A stretch of DNA of 64,000 nucleotides from Lachnospiraceae bacterium (lineage in GTDB: Bacteria > Bacillota_A > Clostridia > Lachnospirales > Lachnospiraceae), in the NCBI GenBank assembly GCA_009911175.1, contig QXWX01000010.1, positions 52,318-116,317 on the forward strand. Direction: 5' to 3'. Within the stretch, counting starts at the first letter, position 1. Each line of letters opens with the position of its first letter. Shown here piece by piece: positions 55,545 to 64,000 of this stretch. Below the pieces are notes generated by a model that was not told the origin of the DNA, ran no database searches, and saw only the letters and a list, made by a program, of their open reading frames with translations. Position numbers and translations under genes: made by a program.

Positions 55545-58500
55545 AGATATGAGCATCAAAAAAGTACTGGTTATCGGCTCCGGCCCCATCGTCATCGGCC
55601 AGGCCGCAGAGTTTGACTATGCAGGAACCCAGGCATGCCGTTCCTTGAAGGAAGAAAACCTGGAGGTGGTACTTTTAAATTCCAACCCGGCCACGATCAT
55701 GACCGACAAGGATATCGCGGACAAAGTCTATATCGAGCCCCTGACGCCGGAAGTGGTGGAGCAGTTGATTTTAAAGGAACAGCCGGACAGCATCCTTCCC
55801 ACCCTGGGGGGACAGGCGGGCTTAAACCTGGCCATGGAGCTGGAGGAGTCCGGTTTTCTGCGTGAGCACCATGTGCGTCTCATCGGAACCACCTCCGAGA
55901 CCATCAAAAAAGCGGAGGACCGGCTGGAGTTCAAGGCTGCCATGGAGCGCATCAGCGAGCCCGTTGCCGCCTCCCTGGTGGTGGAGTCCGTGGAGGACGG
56001 ACTGGCCTTTGCACGGGAGATCGGCTATCCGGTGGTCTTACGCCCTGCCTATACCCTGGGCGGAAGCGGCGGAGGGATTGCCCGCAATTCCGGCCAGCTC
56101 ATGGAGATTTTGGAAAACGGCCTGCGCCTCTCCCGTGTAGGGCAGGTTTTGGTGGAGCGCTGCATTGCCGGCTGGAAAGAGATCGAATACGAGGTGATGC
56201 GGGACGGCCGTGGCAACTGCATCACCGTATGTAATATGGAAAATATCGACCCTGTAGGCGTCCATACCGGGGACAGCATCGTTGTTGCGCCCTCCCAGAC
56301 TTTGGGTGACAAGGAGTACCAGATGCTGCGGACCTCCGCACTCAAAATCATCGACGAGCTGAAGATCACGGGAGGCTGCAACGTGCAGTACGCCCTCCAT
56401 CCGGAATCCTTCGAGTACTGCGTCATCGAGGTCAATCCCCGGGTGAGCCGCTCTTCTGCCCTGGCTTCCAAGGCCACCGGATACCCCATCGCCAAGGTGG
56501 CGGCAAAGATCGCCCTGGGGTATACGCTGGATGAGATCAAAAACGCCATCACCCACAAGACCTATGCCAGCTTCGAGCCCATGCTGGACTACTGCGTGGT
56601 GAAAATCCCCAGGCTTCCCTTTGACAAATTCATCAGCGCCAAGCGGACGCTGACCACCCAGATGAAGGCCACCGGGGAAGTGATGAGCATCTGCGACAAT
56701 TTCGAAGGCGCCCTGATGAAGGCCATCCGTTCCCTGGAGCAGCATGTGGACTGCCTTTTGTCCTATGATTTCACCGGCCTGGACCGGGAAGAACTGACCG
56801 AACAGCTTTCCATCGTGGACGACATGCGGATCTGGCGGATCGCGGAGGCCCTCCGCAGAGGGTTTGAGTATGATACGATCCACGAGCGGACCATGATTGA
56901 TCCATGGTTCATCGACAAGATTGCCATCCTGGTGGAGATGGAGCAGTCCCTTCAGACAAGCGAGCTGACGCCGGAGCTTTTAAAGGAGGCGAAGCGGATG
57001 GAATTTCCGGATGCCGTGATCGGCAGGCTCACCGGCAGGACTGAGCGGGAGATCCACGACATGCGCCATGCAAACGGCATTGTGGCGGCCTATAAGATGG
57101 TGGACACCTGCGCCGCAGAATTTGCCGCCGAGACCCCCTACTACTACTCCGTATTCGGCAGTGAAAATGAGGCGGCAAAAACCAATGACCGGAAGAAGGT
57201 TCTGGTTCTGGGCTCCGGCCCCATCCGGATCGGCCAGGGCATCGAGTTTGACTTCTGCTCCGTGCACTGTACCTGGGCATTTTCCCGGGAGGGCTATGAG
57301 ACCATCATCGTGAACAACAATCCGGAGACCGTCAGCACGGATTTTGACATTGCGGACAAGCTCTATTTCGAACCCCTGACTCCCGAAGATGTGGAGAGCA
57401 TCGTGGATCTGGAACAGCCCGACGGCGCGGTGGTGCAGTTCGGCGGACAGACCGCCATCAAGCTGACGGAAAGCCTGATGAAGATGGGGGTTCCGATCCT
57501 GGGAACCTCGGCAGAAAATGTGGACAAGGCGGAGGACCGGGAGCTGTTCGACCAGATCCTGGAGGAATGCGGGATCCCCCGTCCCTCGGGCGGCACCGTC
57601 TACACCGCGGAGGAGGCCAAGGATGTGGCAAACCGTCTGGGCTATCCGGTCCTGGTAAGGCCCTCCTACGTGCTGGGCGGACAGGGCATGCAGATCGCCA
57701 TCAACGACCACGATATCGATGAGTTCATCGGCATCATCAACCGGATCGCCCAGGATCATCCGATCCTGGTGGACAAGTACCTCAGCGGAAAAGAGATCGA
57801 GGTGGATGCGGTCTGCGACGGCGAGGAAATCCTGATCCCGGGAATCATGGAGCATATCGAACGGGCCGGCATCCATTCCGGGGACAGCATCTCCGTGTAT
57901 CCGGCCCAGAGCCTGACAAAGGCGGCCAAGGAGAAGATTGCGGAATACACCCGGAGGCTGGCAAAATCCCTCCATGTCATCGGACTGATCAATATCCAGT
58001 TCATTGTCTGCGGGGAGGCGGATGTGTATGTGATTGAGGTCAACCCCCGTTCCAGTCGGACCGTGCCTTATATCAGCAAGGTCACCGGGATCCCCATCGT
58101 GCCTCTGGCCTCCCGTGTGATCACAGGCAGTAAGATCCGGGATCTGGGATATACGCCGGGCCTGCAGAGGGAAGCCGAATACTTTGCAGTCAAGATGCCG
58201 GTATTCTCCTTTGAAAAGATCCGCGGCGCGGATATCAGCCTGGGACCGGAGATGAAATCCACCGGGGAATGCTTAGGCATCGCGTCTACATTCGATGAAG
58301 CCCTGTACAAGGCCTTTCTGGGGGCGGGGATCAAGCTGCCCAGATTCAAGAATATGATCCTTACGGTGCGGGATGAGGACAAGGAGGAAGCGGTAGAAAT
58401 CGGCCGCAGGTTCGCGAAGATCGGCTACCGGATCTTTGCTACCGCAGGCACTGCCGCCGCATTAAAGGCCGGAGGGGTGAAGGCCATCGCGGTGCGTAAG

Positions 58501-58740
58501 ATCGAACAGGAATCCCCCAACCTGCTGGACCTGATCTTAGGCCATGAGATCGACCTGGTCATCGACACCCCGGCCCAGGGGGCGGAGCACGCAAAAGACG
58601 GATTCGTGATCCGCAGAAATGCCATAGAGACCGGAGTCAACGTCCTGACCGCAATGGACACGGCCCGGGCACTGATCACCAGCCTGGAGAATACGGATAT
58701 CAAGAAGCTGACGCTGGTGGATATCGCTGAGATAAAGTAA
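55537..58740 (+). CDS. carB: Carbamoyl-phosphate synthase, large subunit
   Basis: 1067-residue synthetase with two homologous ATP-grasp halves: first half starts IKKVLVIGSGPIVIGQAAEFDYAGTQACRSL, second half RKKVLVLGSGPIRIGQGIEFDFCSVHC near residue 550. The carboxyphosphate (first) and carbamate (second) synthetase sites and the C-terminal MGS-like allosteric domain (about 930-1067, DLILGHEIDLVIDTP) are complete, and length matches the family (1060-1075). ATG at 55537 within the end of carA, with GGAGGG upstream. Followed by a strong terminator. Confidence 0.97.
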   Translation: MPRDMSIKKVLVIGSGPIVIGQAAEFDYAGTQACRSLKEENLEVVLLNSNPATIMTDKDIADKVYIEPLTPEVVEQLILKEQPDSILPTLGGQAGLNLAMELEESGFLREHHVRLIGTTSETIKKAEDRLEFKAAMERISEPVAASLVVESVEDGLAFAREIGYPVVLRPAYTLGGSGGGIARNSGQLMEILENGLRLSRVGQVLVERCIAGWKEIEYEVMRDGRGNCITVCNMENIDPVGVHTGDSIVVAPSQTLGDKEYQMLRTSALKIIDELKITGGCNVQYALHPESFEYCVIEVNPRVSRSSALASKATGYPIAKVAAKIALGYTLDEIKNAITHKTYASFEPMLDYCVVKIPRLPFDKFISAKRTLTTQMKATGEVMSICDNFEGALMKAIRSLEQHVDCLLSYDFTGLDREELTEQLSIVDDMRIWRIAEALRRGFEYDTIHERTMIDPWFIDKIAILVEMEQSLQTSELTPELLKEAKRMEFPDAVIGRLTGRTEREIHDMRHANGIVAAYKMVDTCAAEFAAETPYYYSVFGSENEAAKTNDRKKVLVLGSGPIRIGQGIEFDFCSVHCTWAFSREGYETIIVNNNPETVSTDFDIADKLYFEPLTPEDVESIVDLEQPDGAVVQFGGQTAIKLTESLMKMGVPILGTSAENVDKAEDRELFDQILEECGIPRPSGGTVYTAEEAKDVANRLGYPVLVRPSYVLGGQGMQIAINDHDIDEFIGIINRIAQDHPILVDKYLSGKEIEVDAVCDGEEILIPGIMEHIERAGIHSGDSISVYPAQSLTKAAKEKIAEYTRRLAKSLHVIGLINIQFIVCGEADVYVIEVNPRSSRTVPYISKVTGIPIVPLASRVITGSKIRDLGYTPGLQREAEYFAVKMPVFSFEKIRGADISLGPEMKSTGECLGIASTFDEALYKAFLGAGIKLPRFKNMILTVRDEDKEEAVEIGRRFAKIGYRIFATAGTAAALKAGGVKAIAVRKIEQESPNLLDLILGHEIDLVIDTPAQGAEHAKDGFVIRRNAIETGVNVLTAMDTARALITSLENTDIKKLTLVDIAEIK

Positions 58741-58746
58741 AGGAGC

Positions 58747-58796
58747 AAAAAGACAGACCATGCGGGAAAACAATGTTCCCGTCGGTCTGTCTTTTT
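58747..58796 (+). terminator. Intrinsic terminator after carB
   Basis: AAAAAGACAGACC (58747-58759) pairs with GGTCTGTCTTTTT (58784-58796), with an inner CGGGAA/TTCCCG stem. T-run on the plus strand, A-run on the other, so it can also serve the convergent prfA transcript. Confidence 0.9.
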
Positions 58797-58884
58797 ATAC
58801 CGTCGTATGCAGAAAAGCTGCCAGTGGCAGGTTTTCTGTATGTTCTGTATGGTGTCACTCTACTTATTATTATTCACAGACACT

Positions 58885-59961
58885 TCACTGTCCATTCATC
58901 TTCGCCAGCTTTGCGCTCTGGTCCGCGGCGATCAGGCTGTCGATGATCTCGTCCAGATCCCCGCCCAGAATGGTATCCAGCTTGTGCAAAGTCAGCTTGA
59001 TCCGGTGGTCTGTCACCCGGCCCTGGGGGAAATTATAGGTGCGGATCTTCTCGGAACGGTCCCCGGTCCCCACCTGGCTCTTCCTGGCTTCCGCCTCCGC
59101 GTCATGCTGCTTCGCCAGCTCCAGCTCGTAGAGTCTGGCCCGAAGCACCTTCAATGCCTTGTCCTTATTCTTAAGCTGGGACTTCTCATCCTGGCAGGAG
59201 ATCACGATCCCTGTCGGAATATGGGTCAGACGCACCGCGGAATCCGTCGTATTGACACACTGGCCTCCGTTACCGGACGCCCGGAACACGTCGAATTTAC
59301 AGTCATTCATATCCAGCTCCACATCCACCTCTTCCGCTTCCGGCATGATAGCAACCGTGATCGTGGAGGTGTGGATCCGTCCTCCGCTCTCTGTCTCCGG
59401 AACACGCTGTACGCGGTGGACGCCGCTTTCATATTTTAATCGGGAAAATGCCCCCTGTCCGGTCAGCATAAAGACGCATTCCTTAAAGCCGCCGATCCCA
59501 TTTTCATTCAAAGAGATCATCTCCGGACGCCAGCGCCGGGACTCTGCATAATGTACGTACATGCGGTAGATCTCCGCCGCGAACAAAGCGGCTTCGTCCC
59601 CGCCGGCTCCTGCCCGGATCTCCACGATGACGTTTTTATCATCATTGGGATCCTTGGGCAAAAGCAGGATCTTCAATTCCCGTTCCAGCTCTTCGATCCG
59701 TGCCTTAGCTTCGTTCAGCTCTTCCTTGGCCAGCTCCCGCATCTCTTCATCCGACTCTTCCTCCAGCATCACCAGGCTGTCCTCCACATTCTGCCGGCAC
59801 TGCTTATATTCCTTAAATGCTTCTACGATAGGAGCCAGGTCGCTCTGCTCCTTCATCAGCTTTCGGAAACGCTCCGTGTCATTGGCCACGTCCGGCTCCT
59901 GCAGCTCTCCCATGACCTCCTCATAGCGAATCAGCAAATCCTCTAATCTGTCAAACATCAT
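58885..59961 (-). CDS. prfA: Peptide chain release factor 1
   Basis: 358-residue RF1 that releases peptides at UAA and UAG. The peptidyl-tRNA hydrolysis motif is GGQ in [25 protein letters not shown] (about residues 232-234) and the RF1-type anticodon-like region (PxT-type) lies near 185-190 ([17 protein letters not shown]). Two adjacent ATG codons at 59961 and 59958 are possible starts. It is downstream of prmC on the same strand, the conserved pair in which PrmC methylates the GGQ glutamine; a family A repeat fragment lies between them. Confidence 0.96.
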   Translation of the reverse strand: MMFDRLEDLLIRYEEVMGELQEPDVANDTERFRKLMKEQSDLAPIVEAFKEYKQCRQNVEDSLVMLEEESDEEMRELAKEELNEAKARIEELERELKILLLPKDPNDDKNVIVEIRAGAGGDEAALFAAEIYRMYVHYAESRRWRPEMISLNENGIGGFKECVFMLTGQGAFSRLKYESGVHRVQRVPETESGGRIHTSTITVAIMPEAEEVDVELDMNDCKFDVFRASGNGGQCVNTTDSAVRLTHIPTGIVISCQDEKSQLKNKDKALKVLRARLYELELAKQHDAEAEARKSQVGTGDRSEKIRTYNFPQGRVTDHRIKLTLHKLDTILGGDLDEIIDSLIAADQSAKLAKMNGQ

Positions 59962-59987
59962 CTCATCTATCCTCTCTCTGCCCTGCG

Positions 59988-60024
59988 GTTACAGGCCGCA
60001 TTTTGACCAGGCGTGCCCTGTAAC
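59988..60024. repeat. Palindromic element family A, copy 4 (first hairpin only)
   Basis: GTTACAGG (59988-59995) pairs with CCTGTAAC (60017-60024). The 24 bases 60003-60026 are identical to 6053-6076 of copy 1. It occupies the 75-base spacer between prmC and prfA, inside one transcription unit. Confidence 0.85.
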
Positions 60025-60036
60025 TCCAAATCTCCA

Positions 60037-60900
60037 CTATCCATCATACACACCGGATACCACCCGGTCAAGCCCTGCCAGATCTTTTTTTACGGAAATC
60101 CTCTGAAATCCGGCCTCCCGCATCCATTCTCCGACCGCCTGTGCCTGGTCATATCCAATCTCCAGCATGAGATACCCCTTCGGCAGCAAATGCTCCGTAC
60201 TCTCCCGAATGATCCTCCGGTAAAAATCCAGTCCGTCCGCTCCGCCGTCCAAAGCCATGAGCGGATCATGTGCCCTCACCTCTTCCTGGAGCGTCCCAAT
60301 CTCTCCGGTTCGGATATAAGGCGGGTTGGAGACGATCATAGAAAACCTGCCGTCTATCCTTTCAAACAAATCACTCCGGCAAAATACCGCTTCTGTTCCC
60401 AGAATTGCCGCATTTTTTCCGGCAACCTCCAACGCCTGCTCCGACAGATCCGCGCCTGTCCCATATATGAAGTCACACCCGCATTCCCGTTGCGTCAACT
60501 TCAGAATACTCAGCAGAATACAGCCCGAACCGGTACACATATCCAGCAGCGTGACCGTTCCCTTTTCCTTTTTCAGAACCGACAGCGCTTCCTCTACGAG
60601 AATTTCCGTATCCTGCCGCGGGATTAGCACATGCTCATTGACCAGAAACGGAAATCCCATGAACTCCTGTACCCCTGTCAGATGCTGCAGTGGGATCCGC
60701 TGCCCTCTTTTTTCGATCAATGTGAAATATTTTGTTTCCTGATCCGCATTCAGCTCTCTGCAGCCGTCCGAAAAATAAAGTGCCCGGCTGATACCTGTCA
60801 CATGCTCCAGCAGATACCAGGCATCCAGCTCCGCTTCGGAAATCCCCTTCTGCCGCAGGATTTCCGTTCCCCTGATACATGCTTCCCGGATGGTCCTCAT
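60037..60900 (-). CDS. prmC: Release factor glutamine methyltransferase
   Basis: 287-residue SAM-dependent N5-glutamine methyltransferase acting on the GGQ motif of release factors. N-terminal helical domain, then the Rossmann-fold domain with SAM-binding DMCTGSGCILLSIL (about 120-133), acidic residue in GTGADLSEQAL and the catalytic NPPY motif in MIVSNPPYIRTGEI (about 190). Overlaps the DUF1385 gene by four bases. Part of the rho-rpmE-DUF1385-prmC-prfA order common in Clostridia. Confidence 0.95.
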   Translation of the reverse strand: MRTIREACIRGTEILRQKGISEAELDAWYLLEHVTGISRALYFSDGCRELNADQETKYFTLIEKRGQRIPLQHLTGVQEFMGFPFLVNEHVLIPRQDTEILVEEALSVLKKEKGTVTLLDMCTGSGCILLSILKLTQRECGCDFIYGTGADLSEQALEVAGKNAAILGTEAVFCRSDLFERIDGRFSMIVSNPPYIRTGEIGTLQEEVRAHDPLMALDGGADGLDFYRRIIRESTEHLLPKGYLMLEIGYDQAQAVGEWMREAGFQRISVKKDLAGLDRVVSGVYDG

Positions 60901-61856
60901 ATTCCCTGCGCCTGCTTTTCTATCATACGGCTGCCGGCGCCAAAGTTTTCCGCCTGATATTCCTTCCAGTCAAATACGGCCTCCACTGCCTGGATCGCCA
61001 CCTCAATCATGCTGTCGTCGGGCTCCTTGGTAGTCATGTTCTGTACCCACAGACCCGGCTGGCTCAACAGGTTCACCACCGGATTGTCGGTGTTACCCGC
61101 CAGACGGATGATCTCGTAAGAGACTCCCGCAATCAAAGGCATCAGCGCGACGCGCAGCACCACGCGCATGATCTGAGATTCCGCCGTGATAAAGAAGCAG
61201 AAGATAATGCTGACGATCATGACAAAGAACAAAAAGCTTGTACCGCACCGCTTATGCTGTCTGGAGCTGATTCGGACATTTTCCACATTCAGGTCCAGAC
61301 CATGCTCGATACAGTTGATGCACTTGTGCTCCGCGCCGTGATACATAAATGTCCTCTGGATATCCTTCATACGGGATACCAGGGTAATATAGCCCAGAAA
61401 GATCATCACCCGGATCAGACCCTCCAGTACGGTCAATACCCCTCTGGACGTGATCACCCGTTTCAGCAGCCCGCTCAGAAAATACGGCAGAACCATAAAG
61501 ATCCCGATGGCAAGAACGATGGACAGGACCAGGACAAGAGACATGACCAGGGATTCCTTTTTCTCTTCCTTTGCCGCTTCGTCCGCTGTCAGTTCCCGCG
61601 CCTCTCCTTCTTCATCCTCGATAAATTCCGCCGAAAACATCAGTGCCTTCATTCCCAGTACCAGAGAATCTATAAAATTAAATATCCCCCGGATAAACGG
61701 GATCTTGCGCACTGCCCTGGGCACAAAGCTTTTATGCTCCTGCACGCGGACCTCGATCTCCTGATCCGGCCTGCGGACGCCTACCGCATAACGGTCGCCG
61801 TTCTTCATCATAATGCCTTCGAGCACGGCCTGTCCACCTATATTTGAAGATTTCAT
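60897..61856 (-). CDS. DUF1385 family membrane protein
   Basis: 319-residue protein beginning MKSSNIGGQAVLEGIMMKNGDRYAVGVRRPD, the DUF1385 signature (IGGQAVLEGVMM), with about four membrane helices (about 100-125, 130-150, 190-230) and the HGAEHKCINCIEHG motif near residue 165 containing His/Cys residues possibly binding metal. Family is widespread in Firmicutes and always near prmC/rpmE; function unknown. ATGA overlap with prmC. No sign of damage. Confidence 0.9.
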   Translation of the reverse strand: MKSSNIGGQAVLEGIMMKNGDRYAVGVRRPDQEIEVRVQEHKSFVPRAVRKIPFIRGIFNFIDSLVLGMKALMFSAEFIEDEEGEARELTADEAAKEEKKESLVMSLVLVLSIVLAIGIFMVLPYFLSGLLKRVITSRGVLTVLEGLIRVMIFLGYITLVSRMKDIQRTFMYHGAEHKCINCIEHGLDLNVENVRISSRQHKRCGTSFLFFVMIVSIIFCFFITAESQIMRVVLRVALMPLIAGVSYEIIRLAGNTDNPVVNLLSQPGLWVQNMTTKEPDDSMIEVAIQAVEAVFDWKEYQAENFGAGSRMIEKQAQGI

Positions 61857-61883
61857 ACTTATCAGCTCCTATATTTCTGAATA

Positions 61884-61917
61884 AGAAGAGGCTGAGATAT
61901 ATTTACCCCAGCCTTCT
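61884..61917 (-). terminator. Possible terminator after rpmE
   Basis: On the minus strand AGAAGGCTG (61909-61917) pairs imperfectly with CAGCCTCTTCT (61884-61894), followed by TATTC. The bulged stem and short U-run make this a weak terminator that may allow readthrough into DUF1385. Confidence 0.45.
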
Positions 61918-61929
61918 GCTTTGTTCCAT

Positions 61930-62130
61930 TTATTTGATACCATATTTCTTATTGAACTTATCAACACGTCCACGAGCCTGTGCCGCCTTCTGCTGGCCTG
62001 TATAGAACGGATGGCATTTGGAACAGATTTCCACATGGATGCTCTTGTTGGTGGAGCCTGTTACGAATGTGTTCCCACAGTTACAAGTCACGGTTGCCTG
62101 ATGGTACTCCGGATGGATTCCTTCTCTCAT
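61930..62130 (-). CDS. rpmE: 50S ribosomal protein L31 (zinc-binding C+ form)
   Basis: 66-residue L31. The zinc ribbon is intact: CNCGNTF (Cys 16 and 18) and [10 protein letters not shown] (Cys about 37 and 40), marking the C+ zinc-containing form that cells can exchange for a C- paralogue when zinc is scarce. ATG at 62130 is preceded by AGAGGTGAAAGAC; the longer frame to 62205 is ignored. Between rho and DUF1385 as in many Clostridia. Confidence 0.95.
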   Translation of the reverse strand: MREGIHPEYHQATVTCNCGNTFVTGSTNKSIHVEICSKCHPFYTGQQKAAQARGRVDKFNKKYGIK

Positions 62131-62303
62131 GTCTTTCACCTCTCTATTTTCAAAATATTCATTATACTCTCCAAAACAACGTTGATATTGTATCATACCG
62201 TACAAACTTTTGCAAGAGATTTTCCACGATTCTCACGTGTTTTTCTAAATGTTTTTTAATGTATTTCTAAATTGCGCTCCGATTCAGAGCCGCATCAAAA
62301 TTC

Positions 62304-63653
62304 TCAGATAAATTTCTGCCGGATGACCATTCTGGTCAGCTCGTCGTTGCTCTTGGTCCGCGAGAACATGTTCAGAAGGTTGTCCACCGCCTCATCGGAC
62401 TTCATGCTGTTCAAAGCCTTCCGGATGATGTAGACCGCGTCCTGCTCTTCCTTGTTCAGAAGCAGGTCTTCCCTTCTCGTACCGGATTTTGGAATATCAA
62501 TAGCCGGGAATACCCGCCGCTCCTGCAGCTTCCGGTCCAGAACCAGCTCCATATTGCCGGTGCCCTTGAATTCCTCGTACACCACATCATCCATCTTGCT
62601 TCCGGTATCCACAAGGGCTGTCGCGAGAATCGTAAGGCTTCCGCCCTCCCGCATATTTCTGGCCGCGCCGAAGATCCGCTTGGGCATGTGCAGGGCCGTG
62701 GGGTCAAGACCTCCGGATAAGGTCCTTCCGGACGGGGGCACGATCACATTGTAGGCGCGGGCCAGACGGGTGATGCTGTCCAGAAGGATCATGACGTCCT
62801 TGCCGTGCTCCACCAGACGCTTCGCCCGCTCGATGACCATCTCAGATACCCGCTTATGATGCTCCGGAAGCTCGTCAAATGTGGAATACACCACTTCTAC
62901 ATTGGGACCTGCTATAGCCTCCCGGATATCCGTCACTTCCTCCGGACGTTCATCGATCAGCAGGATCAGAAGATGGATATTGGGATCCGACTTCTTCACA
63001 GAAAGCGCGATCTCCTTTAACAGGGTCGTCTTACCTGCTTTCGGCGGGGATACGATCATACCGCGCTGCCCTTTACCGATGGGGGACAGCAGGTCTACGA
63101 TCCGCATGGCCATGGTACAGCCCGGCGTCTCCATCCGCAGACGCTGGTTCGGAAAGATGGGCGTCAGATCTTCAAAGTTGCGGCGCTTCTGCGCATCGGC
63201 CGGACGCATGCCGTTGATCGCCGATACATAGAGCAGGGCGCTGAACTTCTCACTCTGAGTCTTGATCCGGGTATTTCCCATCAGGATATCTCCCGTCTTG
63301 AGGCCGAACCGCCTGATCTGGGACGGGGAAACATATACGTCATTTTCACCGGGAAGATAGTTGTCGCTTCGGATAAAGCCGAATCCATCCGGCAGTACTT
63401 CCAGGATCCCGCTGGCAGTCTTGCCGCTGTCAAGCTGCTCGATATCCGTAGACTCCTTCTTTTCCTTCATCTCTTCCCTTACTTCTTCTTTTGCTTCCTC
63501 CTGGGCCGCTTCCTGATTGTCCTTCTCGTCCTGCGCAAGCATCGCGTCGATCAGGTCGCTCTTCTTCATGGTGGAGACCCCTTTCATACTCCTTGCTTTC
63601 GCAAGCTCCTTCAACGTAGCAAGAGGCAGTGATTCATACTTCTCTCTCGTCAT
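62304..63653 (-). CDS. rho: Transcription termination factor Rho
   Basis: 449-residue hexameric RNA helicase. An N-terminal SAP-like segment ([38 protein letters not shown]) is followed by an acidic linker ([22 protein letters not shown], 48-69), the cold-shock-like RNA-binding domain ([41 protein letters not shown], about 82-122) and the RecA-like ATPase with Walker [10 protein letters not shown] (about 203-211), Walker [15 protein letters not shown] (about 232) and the Q- and R-loops. Long upstream leader (about 195 bases) from a promoter at 63857-63884, in keeping with autoregulation by attenuation in other bacteria. Confidence 0.96.
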   Translation of the reverse strand: MTREKYESLPLATLKELAKARSMKGVSTMKKSDLIDAMLAQDEKDNQEAAQEEAKEEVREEMKEKKESTDIEQLDSGKTASGILEVLPDGFGFIRSDNYLPGENDVYVSPSQIRRFGLKTGDILMGNTRIKTQSEKFSALLYVSAINGMRPADAQKRRNFEDLTPIFPNQRLRMETPGCTMAMRIVDLLSPIGKGQRGMIVSPPKAGKTTLLKEIALSVKKSDPNIHLLILLIDERPEEVTDIREAIAGPNVEVVYSTFDELPEHHKRVSEMVIERAKRLVEHGKDVMILLDSITRLARAYNVIVPPSGRTLSGGLDPTALHMPKRIFGAARNMREGGSLTILATALVDTGSKMDDVVYEEFKGTGNMELVLDRKLQERRVFPAIDIPKSGTRREDLLLNKEEQDAVYIIRKALNSMKSDEAVDNLLNMFSRTKSNDELTRMVIRQKFI

Positions 63654-63856
63654 AAAATTACCTTTCCTTTCTATATTGCTTCATTATTCGGTTGGTGTCT
63701 ATGGATTTTTTATGGGTCAGATGGCAGAACTGCTGTTGAATACGGTCATATCTGTTCGGATAAAAATGAAAAAATAAAATGACGGTATGGGCAGTTCCTT
63801 CTATCTCCTCAAGAATCTTAGTCTGAATTGACTCAAATGAACTAAAACCTGTTTGT

Positions 63857-63884
63857 ATTATACACGAACTCTCAGAAAAAGCAA
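63857..63884 (-). promoter_or_regulatory. Promoter of rho
   Basis: On the minus strand TTGCTT (63879-63884) and TATAAT (63857-63862) are 16 bases apart. The transcript would begin near 63850, leaving a leader of roughly 195 bases with no convincing gene. Confidence 0.6.
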
Positions 63885-63923
63885 ACCTTTTTTTCAAAAA
63901 ACTGGCAAATAAAGTTCAAATTG

Positions 63924-64000
63924 GTTACTGGTCAGACCCTGACCAAAATTAAAAATGAGTATACCAAACAGCTTCTCTCTGACACGGGGAAGCTACTTGG
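63924..64000. repeat. Palindromic element family A, copy 5 (cut by the window end)
   Basis: GTTACTGGTCAGACC (63924-63938) agrees with the left end of copy 1 at 13 of 15 positions and forms the hairpin TGGTCAG-ACC-CTGACCA (63929-63945). A second hairpin AGCTTC/GAAGCT lies near 63970-63993. The order, a short terminal hairpin and then a second hairpin, fits the family, but the right end would be outside the window, so this call is provisional. Confidence 0.5.

Noticed and set aside
63658..63897. 79-codon open frame in the rho leader on the minus strand
   Set aside because: Its start lies upstream of the predicted rho transcription start and promoter, it has no ribosome site and its composition is low-complexity; treated as leader.
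1..64000. CRISPR arrays, tRNA or rRNA genes, prophage or toxin-antitoxin loci
   Set aside because: No regularly spaced direct repeats, no cloverleaf with tRNA consensus loops, and no phage structural or toxin-antitoxin genes were recognised.

Overview
The window looks like chromosomal DNA of an obligately anaerobic, fermentative Clostridia-type Firmicute, most probably a Lachnospiraceae-like gut bacterium. The support is a trimeric electron-bifurcating [FeFe]-hydrogenase (HydABC), ferredoxin-dependent indolepyruvate oxidoreductase, strong AGGAGG ribosome binding sites with some TTG/GTG starts, YtrA-type GntR/ABC operons, a BceRS-BceAB module, and the order rho, rpmE, DUF1385, prmC, prfA. Species cannot be named from sequence alone. 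Most of the window is GC-rich; about 38.9-43.8 kb and the Rpn gene (24.8-25.8 kb) are visibly richer in A+T. I found no rRNA, tRNA, CRISPR array, prophage or complete insertion sequence.

Layout. 0-6 kb, minus strand: aspartate kinase behind a structured leader; YbaK deacylase, RNase G, a DUF2344 protein and a B12-binding-type radical SAM protein form an overlapping operon. 6-9.1 kb: rhodanese and CoA-disulfide-reductase/rhodanese genes (plus), converging on a Crp/Fnr regulator with a candidate site at the rhodanese promoter. 9.2-11 kb: membrane protein, anti-sigma and ECF sigma factor. 11.2-18.3 kb: B12/radical SAM protein, MarR-MATE pair with two palindromic operators, a second MATE, a CPBP protease and a cold-shock gene. 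18.4-24.3 kb: arylacetate/aromatic 2-oxoacid operon (paaK2-iorA-iorB-ACT-paaK1-ACT). 24.8-29.7 kb: Rpn nuclease, then GntR-ABC ATPase-permease. 29.8-37.7 kb: hydrogen metabolism, namely HydC-HydB-HydA, a SanA/YdcF protein, a PAS-containing sensory-type hydrogenase and a SpoIIE/PP2C phosphatase. 38-43.8 kb: DUF4349 lipoprotein and an A+T-rich BceRS/BceAB island preceded by a 55-codon helix-turn-helix gene. 43.8-49.4 kb: ZnuABC-type uptake, folA, thyA, MarR and a CDF exporter. 49.6-54.2 kb: SseB-like protein, EamA transporter, HAD phosphatase and a second GntR-ABC operon. 54.3-58.7 kb: carAB. 58.9-63.7 kb: prfA, prmC, DUF1385, rpmE, rho.

Non-coding structure is the least ordinary part. A roughly 147-bp intergenic element with terminal inverted repeats and three internal hairpins occurs in full at 6.04 and 24.5 kb and in part at 49.5, 59.99 and 63.92 kb. 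A second multi-hairpin repeat of about 65 bp occurs at 11.04 kb and at 29.57 kb, where it supplies the last codons and stop of an ABC permease. No whole system here is clearly new; the repeat families, the structured aspartate-kinase leader, the Crp/Fnr site and the truncated helix-turn-helix gene coupled to bceR most merit follow-up.
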